The notes under the pieces were generated by a model that saw only the letters and a program-made list of their open reading frames with translations, was not told where the DNA came from and made no database searches. A program made the translations under genes and the position numbers. From positions 62,001 through 126,000 of the forward strand of contig JAQFWX010000014.1 in NCBI GenBank assembly GCA_027605045.1: a stretch of DNA of 64,000 bases, written 5' to 3'. Below, piece by piece: positions 23,964 through 36,154 of this stretch (the first letter of the stretch is position 1; every line of letters begins with the position of its first letter). Origin of the DNA: Phallus indusiatus (taxonomy: Eukaryota > Basidiomycota > Agaricomycetes > Phallales > Phallaceae).

Positions 23964-24669
23964 AGCCAGGTTCCCGGTATGGTTACTGCTGACCAAGCTG
24001 GGTGTTCGAGCTTGGTAGCCCTTGGGGATTGGAATATTTATACTAGACTCCGCGTCATATAGCCTGGTCTCGAGGCTCAATATTTACGTGTGATGGAGTG
24101 GTGAGGGACTCCTAGAAAGGAAATCGGCTTGATTGTGATTCATCAAACGATGTCATAACAAGGAGATAATGTGTTGAAGACGAGATAAAAAAGCGACGAT
24201 CACGATATTTTTTGCTTCTCAACACCTAAGGTCCTAAGGAACCTTCTTCTCTTATATATTGGAACTATGAGGCTTTCTGAAAATTATCACACATTCCATC
24301 GTCGATGAGAATTTTGCACTGACATTTGTGACACAAGTACCGTAATGAAGGACTACTCTTCACGCTAAATTTACGGTCGAATGGCTGTGTAAATAACCGG
24401 TAATATTTTCCACATGCCAAAGAAAGCCCAAGACTACGTTTTTGACTCAGCGACTAATGATATTAGTTTAAAGCACTCGTGCCGAGCATCCGAATCGCCG
24501 ACATCAGCGACATTGGTAAACACGCTATGTTCTGATGTACCAAGTATATATATATGACGATCTGTCCCTTGATTGATTTCTCGCAACTGCGCTCAGAACC
24601 CAACCTCAACGCTGAGCCAAGTTGTGCAAGTGGGCGCGGCTGAGCGACGGATGCTCTGAACAAGGGTCG

Positions 24670-26142
24670 ATGGACAACCGGAGCTCCATTCATTCCACGT
24701 CGCTCTTTTTCTTTTGCCGATATGACTATCTACGTCGTTTGGGCTTTATCTTGTTTTTGTGCCACGCCGCTCTGGTCCATGGGCAAAATCAGGGAATCAC
24801 GATGGATGTTGATGATACTGATCCAAGGATTGTATATGACTCTGAATCGGGATGGGCCCTGACGTCTGCAGATGGGGCATTTGACGGGACAGAGCATCTC
24901 AATAGAGTGCAAGGAGGAACTGCCAGCTTCACTTTTACTGGTATGTATTTTCCATATATTACAACGGTAATGCAATGTTTGATTTTGAATTCAAAGGAAT
25001 TGGTATTTCAGTATTTGGGACTATAGTACCTCAAAGTATGTTTGGAGGAAATATTACAAAATCCACATATTTTCTCGACAGTAATCCAGGCCAATCTTTT
25101 ACTGTTTCCGCAAATGTGACGGAAATGAGCTTTGGGGTCCTATTTTTTCAGTCCCTGAATCTATTGAATGGAACACATACGTTAATGATCGTCAATGAAA
25201 ACCAAGATGATTGGTACCTTCTGGACTTTCTTCAAGTTCTCTCACCTGACTCATCCCAGTCTTCTGGCTCGTCCAATAACGTTTCAAGTCCACAGCCAGT
25301 GAGCCAGGGCAATACTCTCCCCAGTTCGGCGTCCGTTTCAAATACTTCCTTTGGATCGTCAACGATGAGCTCTTCTTCGAGTATGACTGCAACTAAGTCA
25401 AGCTCATCTTCGTCTACTATGTCGACCTCGACCAACGACGGGGATCCTGTCTCTTTGGCATCTCATTCGCAGCCTATCTCCCCCGGCGCCGCTGTTGGAA
25501 TCGCTTTCAGTGGTGCGGTTATTCTGGCCATAGGTGCTGCACTTATTGTACTCATCTGCCATCGATATCGCCGCAGGAACACAGATCTTGCCAGATTGAG
25601 TGAGTAGAGCTAGCCTACTATGTGACACGAACACGGACTTACCTTTGAATCACTTCCATAAAGCGGCGATTGATCCCTTTGTCGAAGGATTCCTAGCTGC
25701 GACACATGAACCAAAAGGGGAGTTCTCACCGCCAGTGAGCCCTGCAGCGGCGGAAACATCGGCTCATGGGATGTTCTATCCCTACGTGGTCGAATTTTTC
25801 TCTCGTTCACGGGGACCACGTAGCTTTAAAAGCATCATATCACCGTCCAGAAAATCGGCCAGGTCTGCGAAACTCAATGTCAGCCCGATGACTCAGTCAG
25901 ACCTTTCGTCACCCCGGCGAGTACCACCATTACCAACAACAACAGCAGCAGCATCATCAACCCAACCACCTGTTTTGCGATTATCAACCCAACGGCCTGT
26001 CTCTACTGCCACAACACCGAAAAGGAAGAGCACCAGACGAAGTACGAAATTCTCCTTTCTGAATAATTTGGGTTTAGGGGAGAGGGAAGAAGTTAGTTCT
26101 CCTATTTCGTCGACGGAAGTTCAGATGGGATTTGCGTTGTGA
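24670..26142 (+). CDS. Secreted-domain single-pass membrane protein (Ser-rich stalk)
   Basis: Exons 24670-24940, 24997-25599 and 25664-26142 encode 450 residues. A hydrophobic signal (about 20-37) is followed by a beta-rich extracellular domain (about 40-190: DVDDTDPRIVYDSESGWALTS, then FTFTGIGISVFGTIVP, then LLDFLQVLSPD). Next come a Ser/Thr-rich stalk (about 195-260), one transmembrane helix (about 270-292, AVGIAFSGAVILAIGAALIVLI) ended by HRYRRR, and a long basic Ser/Pro cytoplasmic tail. This is a very common Agaricomycete architecture of unknown function, plausibly a wall sensor or adhesion protein. The in-frame ATG at 24670 was used; the signal lies unusually far inside the N-terminus. 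Confidence 0.82.
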
Positions 26143-26472
26143 GCTGAGTTCGGTTGTCGAATTGGAAAAAAGAAGCGGACACCCTCATGGTTTGAATTCA
26201 AATTTGGGCTTCCTGACAACGTGGGACTTTTGCTTTTTCCTCATGTGTCCCTAGCATTTTTCTTTAGTTAGCATATGCTTGTAATCAATAATAAATTCCT
26301 CAATTGTACAAATAGAATCCCATTCATTCATTCCCGGAAGACGAAAATGTATTGATAGAAGGATAGAATGAGGGTATAAAAATGTAATAATAACAATACA
26401 GCCTCTATAAAGAGTATGGGGAGAGAAAAGAGCGTAGATATACACACATCATAAGTTCTCATCAAACGTTCA
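26143..26472. other. Short intergenic stretch between convergent genes
   Basis: AT-rich 3' region shared by the membrane-protein gene and the AP-2 sigma gene, which converge here. No feature is seen. Confidence 0.4.
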
Positions 26473-27193
26473 TTATTCGAGCTTTTCAAGCTGTTCCAGA
26501 CGAGCCAAGACCACTTCTTTACTTGTCTCTTCAATCTCGCCAGCTAGGAAAACTTCGTCGAGAATGGCATATACCTAAAAGGATAGTGCGTTACAAGGGC
26601 TATTAATAACAACGCGGAAGACAAACATACTTTGTAAAAGTTGAAAACGAGATCTAATTCGCAAACATTTTCAAAGAAAGAATCTTTATACACACTTTAG
26701 ATTTATGTTGGGCGTTCAAAGTGTTATTAACTGACCAAGGACTTCAACGAAAAGGTGGATGGCTTCCAAGTATGCTAACTCATTATCGTTTGCGTCGATG
26801 CAAACGCAGAAGAAGAGACCAGCGTAACGGCGATAGACGATTTTGTGGTTTCGGAACTGCATCATCAGTCAGTTGCGGCAACAAACAACGAAATTTAACA
26901 CGCCGTACTTCAACGAAGTTAGACTGATATTTCTGGTCTCGTGGAGCAATTAAACGGTGCACTTCTCCTCGTAGACGAACCTTTGTCAGAACATAGTAAG
27001 TGACTAGTGACTCTCAAGGAATGAAAGGAATGTTAGGCGAGCGTACCTTCTCTTCGTCATCAAATGGGACGTACCACTTGGATAGACGGGTTTTTCCTTG
27101 TCTGTTCTGTAAGGTTTAAGCATAATTAACAAAAGTACAGAAAGCATAACAGAAGGAGAAGATATTCACTTGGACGAGGATGAACCGTATCAT
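26473..27193 (-). CDS. APS2: AP-2 clathrin adaptor complex, sigma subunit
   Basis: Small subunit of the endocytic AP-2 adaptor that binds dileucine cargo motifs at the plasma membrane. Six exons (27170-27193, 27047-27106, 26909-26980, 26736-26856, 26631-26683, 26473-26574) give 143 residues, the family length being about 142. The longin-like fold is seen throughout: [20 protein letters not shown] at the start, [17 protein letters not shown], then [12 protein letters not shown], then [15 protein letters not shown] and [10 protein letters not shown] near the end. FVE-FRNHKI and the C-terminus are closer to AP-2 than to AP-1 sigma. The first exon is only 24 nt. All introns are GT-AG. Confidence 0.93.
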
Positions 27194-27463
27194 GGTTTGG
27201 GGAGAAAAAGAGTGTTGGAACTGGAGAAGCCTGCCGGCAGAGCTTTTACATAATTCGCCTAATGTAACATTAGTCACGCATCTTTGTTCGCTCCATCGTC
27301 TTCTGACCAGTAAAAGTCTTCCATTCCAAAACAAAAAGGAAAACAAAGGCCTGCATTCCTATTTTAAGTCTTTGTGGTGCGTTTTCTTTACATAAAGGAA
27401 GGCTATCAGAAACTCATTACGTTTTTATTTAGAGTTGTGGATGAAATCTTTCAAAGAGATACG

Positions 27464-28673
27464 ATGGTTGCAAGCCGATTACCCATCGACATCTACCGGC
27501 GCATAATTAACCATCTGATACCTCCTTATGACTACGCTACACTGGCAATACTTACCCAGACGTGTCGTTTAATCCATGGACTCGCAGAAAAACGTCTATA
27601 TTTCACGATATACCTCTACGGCCCCCAAAAATTGCAACAAGCACTTCAAGCACTGACCGCACGACCGCTCTTAGGAACATACCCACGCCATATCACTCTG
27701 CGTGCTACAGAGCGCGAACGAACACCTGAAAGCTACTGGCACCTTGTCTCTGATTTCCTTCATCGAGCTGCAGCATCGGCAGAGCGAATAATGCTTTTCG
27801 CACCTGAGGCCGAGGCGGTCCGTGCATCCTGGGTGTTGCGTGCACTGCACAACGCCAACGGTTCTTTAAACATTCTCCGTGCTTCTTTTGCGTGGGATGC
27901 TGAGTACGTCAGCTTCCTCGAGAGCTCTGGTGCGCGCGGGTTGGTTCGACTGGATACGGCGGATATGCCAAGTATGCTGAGTGTTGGCCCACCGAATCGT
28001 CCTTATCAGCCGCAAGGTTATACACCCACTTTGTCATTACGTCGAGATGCTGCTTTGTCTCTAACTCAAATTGACGCACCTATTTCCGCTGTCTGTCTTC
28101 TCGTGCCTGGACGACCTATCACGCATGTTAGACTACGATTCGGGATGGGCAGTTCTTTACAAAGTCTTCCACCTGCCTACTTCCTGGTCACTCAAGTTTT
28201 GGCAAAAAGTACTGCACCGAAAGGAGTTTTGTTGTTTGATATGAGCGACTTGACGGCTGGGTTCCGTGGAGAGACGTATTCGCTTGAGGTTTTGGAGCTG
28301 GCGCCGTCGTATTTGCCTCACATACGGAGTATAGGCAACATTAATTACCCATGGTATAAGGATGGCGACGTAAGTCGGTTTCAGCATGCATGCGATAGGC
28401 ATGTTCATTCTTGCGCTGACGCTTATCTAGGCTACACGTATACATAGGGCTTTACTTCGCTTACACGAACTACACACAATGGAGATTATCGTAACGCATT
28501 TAAACCCGACTGTCGACAGAACATGGATCCTCACGACAGCATTCGAGTTTCGGATGTATGGCGCTGCTCTTACGGATCTTACGTTCTGGAAAGGCTATGA
28601 GCGGCATAGATGTGTTTGGAACGAAGAGGAGCACGACTTTGTCCTAGCGGCGGATAATATGATGATTGACTGA
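27464..28673 (+). CDS. F-box-like hypothetical protein
   Basis: Two exons (27464-28369, 28431-28673) encode 382 residues. The N-terminus, RLPIDIYRRIINHLIP followed by TLAILTQTCRLIHGLAEKRLY, matches the F-box pattern (L-P-x-D-I/V...I-x-x-L...L-x-x-C-x-x-L/I) that docks substrate receptors on Skp1 in SCF ubiquitin ligases. The remainder is typical of the large, fast-evolving Agaricomycete F-box group: a mixed alpha/beta body without recognisable WD40 or clean leucine-rich repeats. It ends in an acidic stretch. The first ATG after an upstream stop-free stretch was chosen. Substrate unknown. Confidence 0.75.
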
Positions 28674-29481
28674 CCTAGATAGCATTACTATAGCAGAACT
28701 ATATCAATATCTACACTTCATACGTCTGTCTGATTGCGTCTAGTGGCCTTCATTGAAATTGAAACCTGGAAACCACCAGTATTCTTGCTGCACTACGAAA
28801 TAATCAACAAGGACAATCAGGACTAGTCAAGCACGGGGTGAAACTTCAGACGTTATTTGACAAGAGTTTTCAACAAGTCTTGGTATTCATCATGTCTACC
28901 GACTCTTCTCTGCTCGAGAATTTTAATGAGGCGATTCGCAAGAGGGGTTTCACAGCAGGAGCCATATAATATCTCATAACATTTTATTTAATTACTACAA
29001 ATAGAATGAACGATATTATGAATAAGAAATATCCATCAGACTTATACTCCAACCGTTGGCTAACCAGTCAAACTCCTCAAAAAGAGGAGTAATCCTAGGA
29101 GCCGACGTCCTCGAACCTCTTGTAAAAAGAGGCATGTTCTCAGTATGACGGAGGAGTACGCAATATCATCGAATGGATAAGAAGGTTGTGGCACGTTTAA
29201 ACATGCGAGACTCGAGTTAGTTTCTATAGAATAGATCCTAGCTGAGTATGTTCTGAGGAAAAAGGAATGTTCACGGGGGTGTTTATATATGGTGTGGGCG
29301 TGGCGTGCACGGACCAGGCGGTGATGCGCGGTTACACGTGGCCGCACAGGCCGCGGTGCGATGAAATGTCGACTCAAGTTCCACCGGTAACGGCTTAATG
29401 TAATCATTCATTCTTTCATTGATCAGTGAGGTCTTTGTAAAATAATTACATACATACTCTCTCGGAAAAAGGAATCTCAAC
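28674..29481. other. Gene-free stretch
   Basis: Lies between the F-box-like gene and the 3' end of the tyrosinase gene. A 115-codon minus frame (29060-29407) has biased Arg/Pro composition and no motif or partner. Nothing supportable is seen. Confidence 0.35.
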
Positions 29482-31270
29482 TCATTCGTAAGTATAGCAG
29501 AGAAGACTATTCGTCGTATCAAAAATATCCCTTATTGTTAAGTTGCCCCATAAGAAGTTTAGAGAGGGTAAGATGGAATCGGGCTTGAAATGAAATAGAG
29601 TTCCGTCAAATATTTTGGAAGGCAAAAAAAAGAATAAAACCAACTGTAAGATCGGGAGGTGCACCAACGGGGTATTTTGGCCATGATCGTAATTGACGTA
29701 TACTGCCTCCTCCAAAGGCGTACATATTTTCTGGGTGAGAATGTTGCCAATCGTGCCATATTTTGTCGATCATCTATAATAGGGGAAAAGTTAGTTATAG
29801 ACACGTGAACCTGGCGTTTGAAAGGAAAGCCTAAGCCCTAACTCCATGGTGTAACCAGAATAACGGGTCTATGCATAATAAATACATCGTGTCAACAAAG
29901 GAGGAATGGGATTTGTTTGGCGCAATAATCACCGTTAGGAGAGGTTCCAGGATCACGGAGGCTTGGATCGATGCAAAACGGTGTACCAACGACGCAGTAT
30001 CCTCCAATGTCTCTGTTCATAAATGTCAAACTTTTTTAGATCACGCCAACCAAAGACATTACCCTCCAAGGGCGTAATGAATGCTCATATGCGGACCCTG
30101 GATAATAAAAAACATAGACCAGATCAAATACTGGGGTAGGACATACCTGCATTCTTTCAAAGTAAGTCTGAAATCCGCGGAAATCGCCACGAAAACCTGT
30201 TATGGTTTTGTGAATTTCAGCAAACGTTATTACTTCGGTTGCATTGATTGAAGGATTGAAAAAGAGCGGAGGTTGAAGATCGAACCAAGGGTACGGAAAG
30301 AATTGTCGTCGAAGAACATGGGGATAAGGGTACGCCAGGCTGAAATTGGCGAAAGCACCGTCTATGACGGCGTGTTGGTGTTCTTCATTGCCAAAGTTCC
30401 CGAAACCGGTGTTCGGATCCGAGTTATTGAGCATATACGAATGATTGAAATCGTTGGTGTCTGAAGACGATATGTGAGTATTGTGATTTGGTGGATAATC
30501 AACTAGCATATAGCATACCCATTGTCCAGTTCCAGTACGGGGCGGGACCTGTGTAGTTGCATCGTCCCTTCAATGTTTCTGTGAAATGCCATAGGTAATA
30601 TCTGTGCCAGGGAAGAAAAAAACCTGTTTGATGAATCTTGAGCAGGTCATTTTAGCATCCACGAGTTTTGGAATTTCAAAGGTAAAACGTACATGGTCTC
30701 TCAGAGATTCATGAACGTACGTAAAGTCGTCATATACCGATGCACTCTTGTTGTATGGAATGACGTGTCTTATGGGAATTGGACCGGGTCTTATGTTATT
30801 TGCGCTGGGAAGATTGGCGAGACACTGAGCGCGTAAGGAACGTATTAGAAGCGGAAGGGTGCAGAGGAAGCGATATAGTCACTTTTACGGCTTTAATCCA
30901 GCTTTCTTTTTGAATCGTAGTTAATTCTCTCCATTCAACCCTTATGCTAGGTTTTACGCAAATATTCTCGGAGGTGTTTGAGAGTAAAGTAACCTGGGCG
31001 TTATCGGTAAACATCGAGGGCGCTACTAGAACGAGATAATCGAATTCCAGAATTAAGGAGCTAATCCTGAAATATTGTATAAACCGAAAGTACTTGGGTT
31101 TATAGTATCGCGTGGGTTTCCTGGAGCGTCATTCATTTTTAGGCCACAACGTAGAAGGTAAACATACCGGCGCGGAAAGAGTAGTCGAGACTGCGAGGCG
31201 CCATGCACCCGAGGTACAAGAAGATTATGACGGTGGAACTGAAAGCAACAGTCGAGCTCAGTGTCTTCAT
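29482..31270 (-). CDS. Short secreted tyrosinase (type 3 copper polyphenol oxidase)
   Basis: Oxidises phenols to quinones with a dinuclear copper site. Ten exons (31168-31270, 30883-31025, 30693-30824, 30519-30636, 30147-30460, 30063-30097, 29933-30012, 29843-29868, 29645-29773, 29482-29583) give 393 residues in one frame. A signal-like N-terminus (about 5-24) is present. The CuA histidines are H120 (YVHES), H128 (HIHQT) and H137 (LPWHRYY); the CuB histidines are H273 and H277 (PHMSIHYALGG) and H316 (FWLHHGMIDKIW). The PYWNW motif and the C-terminal CYTYE are also visible. It lacks the long inhibitory C-terminal domain of mushroom Abr/melO-type enzymes. Exon 8 is only 26 nt. The 142-nt first intron is the least certain join. 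Confidence 0.92.
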
Positions 31271-32051
31271 TTCAGCAGAGGGATAGTAAGGATGAATAGA
31301 ATAGGACTAATGAGACGAGGATGGGATTAGAGCATATAGTGGTATCCGGTATAAGGAGCAGGAAGAGGAAAGGAGATTAGGGAACAATACCCATGCCCGA
31401 CGTTTATATAAGGTTTCGTTTCGGGACCGAAGTTGCATATAGCATACAGCCTGTGGTACTCAATGTCACGCGACTGTCACACCGAAGCGTGTTAAGACGC
31501 AAGCGCGTTCGGACTTCGAGACACGTCAGCGCAACGACGTGCAATCTATTCATCAAAAGACCAACGACACCACTGAATAACAGTGAGAACGTTGTAAGAA
31601 TGTCTTCATTCTATCTGGATACTATCACTACAGTACGATGGGAGTTGATTAGCTGTTTGGTGGCAGCTGTACAAGAAAGCACTAAACCGTAGTTTGGGTG
31701 TCAAAGTGAGTATCAGTAACACCCATTTCAAACACTATTCGATTCGCTTTCGAGCATGTTGGCACACAACAGACATTTCGGTTTATCGGGTAATAGACCA
31801 TATTCATTGGTATTGGTTCGCGATGGACTCAGTACGTGTTAGGACAAGAACTACACAAAGTGATCAATTGCTGTTGGTCCGAATCTGCGAAACACGTGGA
31901 CATTCCGCTCAACAGTGTATTATGGACAACTAGCTTGACAAGCCTTCGTTGGGGCGATCCCGCTACCTTATAAAACCTTTCGTCGTCGCTCAACCAGTAT
32001 CACCCTCAACCACTTTCCGCCCACTCCATCAACGTTTCCCATTCTTCTCTC
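31271..32051. other. Divergent promoter region
   Basis: About 780 bp between the divergently transcribed tyrosinase and methyltransferase genes. Short plus frames at 31393-31692 and 31694-31933 have no motif. The last 90 bases before 32052 are pyrimidine-rich (CT tracts), typical of a fungal core promoter. Confidence 0.4.
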
Positions 32052-34106
32052 ATGATTAAATTTAGAGATTTGAATACGCAGCCTTCGGCTGTCTCCAAGT
32101 CCAATAAGGGAAATACAACCCCAAATAGGAACTTGAACTCAGCTTCCAGAGCACCCTTGAACACCGCTCCTCAAACCCTGGATTCGATAATTTTCGACTG
32201 GGGCCACGAAAAACGTTGGGAAAGATACCTCAAATACGTTCACCTATTGAGAATCCAAAAGCCTTGGTTGAATTATACCAAGTACACCTTCAAGCAATGG
32301 GTTGAGGATGTCTTGTTCGACGCGCAGATGACATCCATGAACAATCTATCCGATGACGAGTTTCAAGCGCGAGAAGCCAAAGCTGAGATGGTTGCAAAAG
32401 CTTTCTTTTATAAAAGCCCTTTCATCGATTTCAGCGGCTACTGTATCGGAGTTCATCCCTGGCAGGTGGTGCCGTATCCGTTGCCATATGGGAACAACAC
32501 TTTCACAAAGTTCGCTTGGCCATTTGTTTTTCTTTCTTTATTTTTTATTCATTTTATTTTATAGCGATCGACGGTCAAATGAACTCTTAAAGAAGATTTA
32601 TAACGGATTTCCTACTATTCATAAAATCCTATTCTCTAGTTGTCACCCACAGAGGGTTCTCGATCTGGGCTGCGGGGACGGGTCATGGATTATCGACGCT
32701 GCTCAGTGTTGGCCGAATACACATTTTTACGGAATCGACGTGCAGAAGCTATGGCCTACAACAGAAGACCTAACAAAGGAGTACGGTGATAGGCTGGCGA
32801 GAAACATCAAATTTATCCCCTTCAACTTCTTGCTTGACAAACTTCCCTTTCTTGACAACGTTTTTGATCTAGTTCGACTAGCGAACCTCAAATGGTGTAT
32901 TCGTAGAGCTGATGTGAGTCACTTCTGTTTGGTACCAAGTGCATAAGTTTCATTATTTATATTGCGCTTCATTCACTACAGTGGGGCGTTTTAATGAAGG
33001 ACGTTCATCGTGTTCTCACCTGTGCAGGATATGCAGAAGTCATAGACGATGATTTTATTACCTACACGGATCCTGAGAGTACGAAAATGACGCTGGAGGA
33101 TCAATTCGCATGTGAAACGCTTGAAACTCGTTTCCTTACATTCTTAGCTGAACGAAACCTTCCTTGGGATACTCACGAGTTTATGGTTGAGAAGCTAAAA
33201 ATAGATAATTCAGCCGTTCATCAGGATGTTTTTCCGTTAGGAATATCGAACGAAACAAGATTCAACTGTACGAAACGGAATAAAAAAGACAAACGTCGGT
33301 CGGGTCGGATCAGTGTGGGTGGACGTGAGAGTGGGCCATCGTTGAGCCGTATCATGAGTCGAGTGCGCTTGAACTCGGTTGCTTCCAGTTCGAGCCTGAG
33401 CCTTGACTCAGAAAAAATCGATGTAGAAGTAGATTTTTATGACACTACCGGACAAGATCTAAAAGGTTTTTTTTTCTTTTAGCGGCAGTTACCGCCGAAG
33501 CCGCAGCCCGTTGGCTTGGTATTACCCACCCTCAACCGCACTCTCGAGCTCACGAATGAAGAAATTATTGCACATGCCACAAAAAATATGCAAGATGTAT
33601 TGTCAGCGATGGTTGTGATTCAGAAGGATATGGTGGGTCAAAGGACTAGTGTCTCGAATACCAAACGTTGATTAGATATGACAGGAGCGTAAAGACCCGA
33701 GAATCCTGCTTCCCGGCGATAAATGCAAAAAGCTACCTTCAGAATGGGAAGAACTATTAAATACATATGATCGGTTGGTTATTTCTTTCTCGCCCTTCCT
33801 TTGTCTTTCTTATGGCACTCACTGTGTCGTTTATTTGTTAGAACAATGTCCGACCGTCTGAATATAAACATTTCGCGTTGTGGTTTCGACTCCGACTCAG
33901 ATGACGAAACCGAAGTTGAAGAAATCAAACGTCCCCGAAAAAAGGAGAGGATCAGTTTAATAAGTACATTTGCTGGTAATAAGAAGGCAATCGAGGAAGT
34001 CTCACCTTGGGCCGGCGACCAAGAATTCATTGCGCGAGAAATAGCAAAGCAGTACGATGTTGATAAACTGGTTCGAGTCATTCGTGTGTACACCATGGTG
34101 AAATAG
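32052..34106 (+). CDS. Class I SAM-dependent methyltransferase domain protein
   Basis: Six exons (32052-32509, 32565-32913, 32982-33422, 33483-33632, 33685-33773, 33842-34106) encode 583 residues. The Rossmann-type motif I is VLDLGCGDGSW (184-194), followed by THFYGIDVQ (motif II acidic residue), FDLVRLANLKWCI (motif IV region) and VHRVLTCAGYAEVID (motif V). Around the domain lie a basic disordered N-terminus, a Lys/Arg/Ser-rich middle and an acidic Asp/Glu stretch (DSDSDDETEVEE) before a helical C-terminus. The pattern resembles the large Agaricomycete group related to Velvet-complex LaeA-type methyltransferases, but substrate cannot be assigned. The donor of intron 3 is uncertain: gtagaa at 33423 or gtagat at 33429 both keep frame. 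Confidence 0.82.
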
Positions 34107-34541
34107 CCTACGACATTGGCCTTTTCGCGACCTACCGGATAACACCGGCGTCAGAGCTTCCTTTCTCGGGGTCATCTTTCATTTATTAATATTCGTACAT
34201 AGTATTTTATACTCTCAGTTTTGGTCTATAAACCTTGCTTGTATTTCACCTTTTCCCTGAAACAATTTAATTTAAGATTTTATCATCAACCCAAACATCA
34301 TAAAGGTGTAGGAGCTACAGAAGTTGTAAGGCTTTGAACCCAGAGAATAGAGTTTGCGCAAAGGGTCAACTTTGCCGATACAGATCGTACAAATAGAGCC
34401 GCACTCTCTTCGCGCAGTCCGACATGCCGGAAATTGCAGTTATCCCGCTACACTTGAGATGCTAAATGAAACGAGTAGTAGCGAGTGTTAGAATTGGGGG
34501 CATAACGTCACGCCCATTATCGGGTACTACGAAGCGAGTCA

Positions 34542-34580
34542 CCTCTCTCTTAGTCGTCTGTCCGACTACTAAGAGAGAGG
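34542..34580. repeat. Near-perfect hairpin
   Basis: CCTCTCTCTTAGTCG on the left pairs with CGACTACTAAGAGAGAGG on the right around a TCTGTC loop; the right arm has one extra TAG-type triplet. The right part of this hairpin recurs at 34655-34682. Confidence 0.7.
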
Positions 34581-34698
34581 TAAGTTACTTATATTAAACT
34601 ACAAACATTATGTATAATAACACACCTGTAGATTAAACTTCCTACAGGTAATACAGTCGTCTGTCCGACTACTAAGAGAGAGATTAAACTTCCTACAG
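34552..34698. repeat. Two interleaved short direct repeats
   Basis: A 28-base unit (34552-34579) recurs exactly at 34655-34682, 103 bases on. A 17-base unit, GATTAAACTTCCTACAG (34631-34647), recurs exactly at 34682-34698, directly abutting the second 28-base copy. The first 17-mer also pairs CCTGTAG...CTACAGG at 34625-34648. The arrangement looks like a rearranged or miniature element rather than a microsatellite. Confidence 0.75.
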
Positions 34699-35291
34699 CG
34701 AGGATTGAAGACAAGTTGGGAACAAACATTACGCAATACTCAATGACGAAATGACGAAATTACATGCTATTCATGCGCATTCTTTCGGGCATTTAAGGAC
34801 GTGGAATATTGCTTGATCGGGTCGCCTCCGGTATTCCGGATCTACCAGTGCACTGCAGGCGGCTGCCACATGATTCTTTGTACAGTGGTGCACGACATTA
34901 CTTTCAGCTTTGCTCTGATATTTGTTAGCCTCGTCGTTTTCAGAAACGATAATGGCCAAAATATTGGATGAATCGGTATGATATGAGATCCTATTATTCT
35001 CTCGCAGGTTCTCGCAGATCTTGATCTTCAATAAACCTTGGAATAGGACAACATACGTGTCACGAGAGCAAAATTCCGACAATGGCTTTTTTCTTCGGAA
35101 GCGAATGATATCATACAACTCTATTAACCCACGTAATGGTCCAGGCGCTAAACGTAAACAACATCAACGACGATGACATCATATATGCATCATTGGGACG
35201 TAGCACATCACAGGAGAGACATCCCGGCTCAAAGTGTATAAAAGACGCATCGATACGAGCAAAAGCTCAACAACTCTACGAACTGTCAAAC

Positions 35292-35785
35292 ATGTCTTCT
35301 GAACCTAACAAAACCTCTGGTCAATACCACTCCATCAAAGGGACTGCTGTGGAAGCTGTATGTACATTGAACCATCGGATATGCCTCTTCTTCTTGCTTA
35401 CATTTACCGGAATTCTTTAGATCGGCAACGCCACCGGTGCGCAATCTTGGGTCGACAGCGGCAAAGAAGAGCACGCTAAAGGTGAAGCCGAGTACGATGC
35501 CGCCCGTGCAAAGTATGTAACGTTTGCAGATGTTGCTGTAAAATGATAACTAATCTTCTCATTTCACGATGTATAGGGGTTACGCTGAAGGTACTATGGA
35601 CCGCGTAGGAGGCAAAAAGGACTCCATTGTCGGCGCCGTAACCGGTGACAACTCCCAACAAGCTTCTGGTAAGCGAAATGGTCGATAAGAGAACTCTAGC
35701 CCTTCAGATGTTAACTTTTGACCTAGGCAATGCTCGTCAGAGCAAGGGCGAAGCCCAGCAAGAATTTAATAAGGATATCTCATAG
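35292..35785 (+). CDS. CsbD-like small stress protein (paralogue 1)
   Basis: Four exons (35292-35357, 35421-35512, 35577-35668, 35727-35785) encode 102 residues. The pattern is of the CsbD-like family: GQYHSIKGTAVEAIGNATG, then a charged helix with HAKGEAEYDAA, GYAEGTMDRVGGKKDSI with VTGDNSQQASGN, and a repeat-like SKGEAQQE end. Such proteins are abundant under stress in fungi and include members described as binding mismatched or cruciform DNA. No signal peptide or membrane segment is seen. A second, inverted copy lies at 39609-40108. The biochemical role is uncertain. Confidence 0.85.
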
Positions 35786-36154
35786 AATGAAGATTTAATA
35801 CATTGCCTTTGGGCCGTCTTGTTGGTTAATACACGATGTACTGTTGAATCTTATATCTCGAAATAATAATAATAATGTATATATGGCAATCTTCACTATG
35901 CAATGACGATGTCTGATAAGCCCCGAAAACATTCTTGTGGAAGATTGTAACAGAATTCAAAAACTACAACAAGCACGACAAAGCAAAGCGCGGTGGCGTA
36001 TTTAAGAATCTTCATCAACCTCGGCTAGCAACAAAACACGTGACGATAATTATTAAGCGCCAATTGGAGGCCTTTCTCCACAAACACAAAATAAACAACA
36101 AGACCTCTTTGGAAGTCTACTTTTTTTTCACGCCTCGTCAACACAACTTCACTA
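35786..36154. other. EB1 upstream region
   Basis: About 370 bp between the CsbD paralogue and EB1, both on the plus strand. It contains an AATAATAATAATGTATAT-type AT tract after the CsbD gene, probably its 3' end. No other feature. Confidence 0.4.

Larger units (their letters stand above)
23049..24669. other. Intergenic: two tRNA-like units, a strong hairpin, AT-rich spacer
   Basis: About 1.6 kb without a protein gene. It contains the tRNA-like units at 23404-23474 (plus) and 23620-23694 (minus), an AT-rich segment, and the perfect inverted repeat at 23926-23963. Confidence 0.6.
34107..35291. other. Intergenic with short hairpin repeats
   Basis: Contains the repeat cluster at 34542-34698. 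A 115-codon minus frame (34771-35118) and an overlapping plus frame (35136-35420, which becomes the CsbD exon) are present. The minus frame shows no motif and I do not call it with confidence. Confidence 0.45.

Noticed and set aside
25232..25634. Minus frames antisense to the Ser-rich stalk
   Set aside because: Glu/Asp-rich shadows produced by reading Ser codons backwards.
34771..35118. 115-codon minus frame upstream of the CsbD-like gene
   Set aside because: Composition is acceptable, but there is no motif, intron or second copy to support it; left uncalled.
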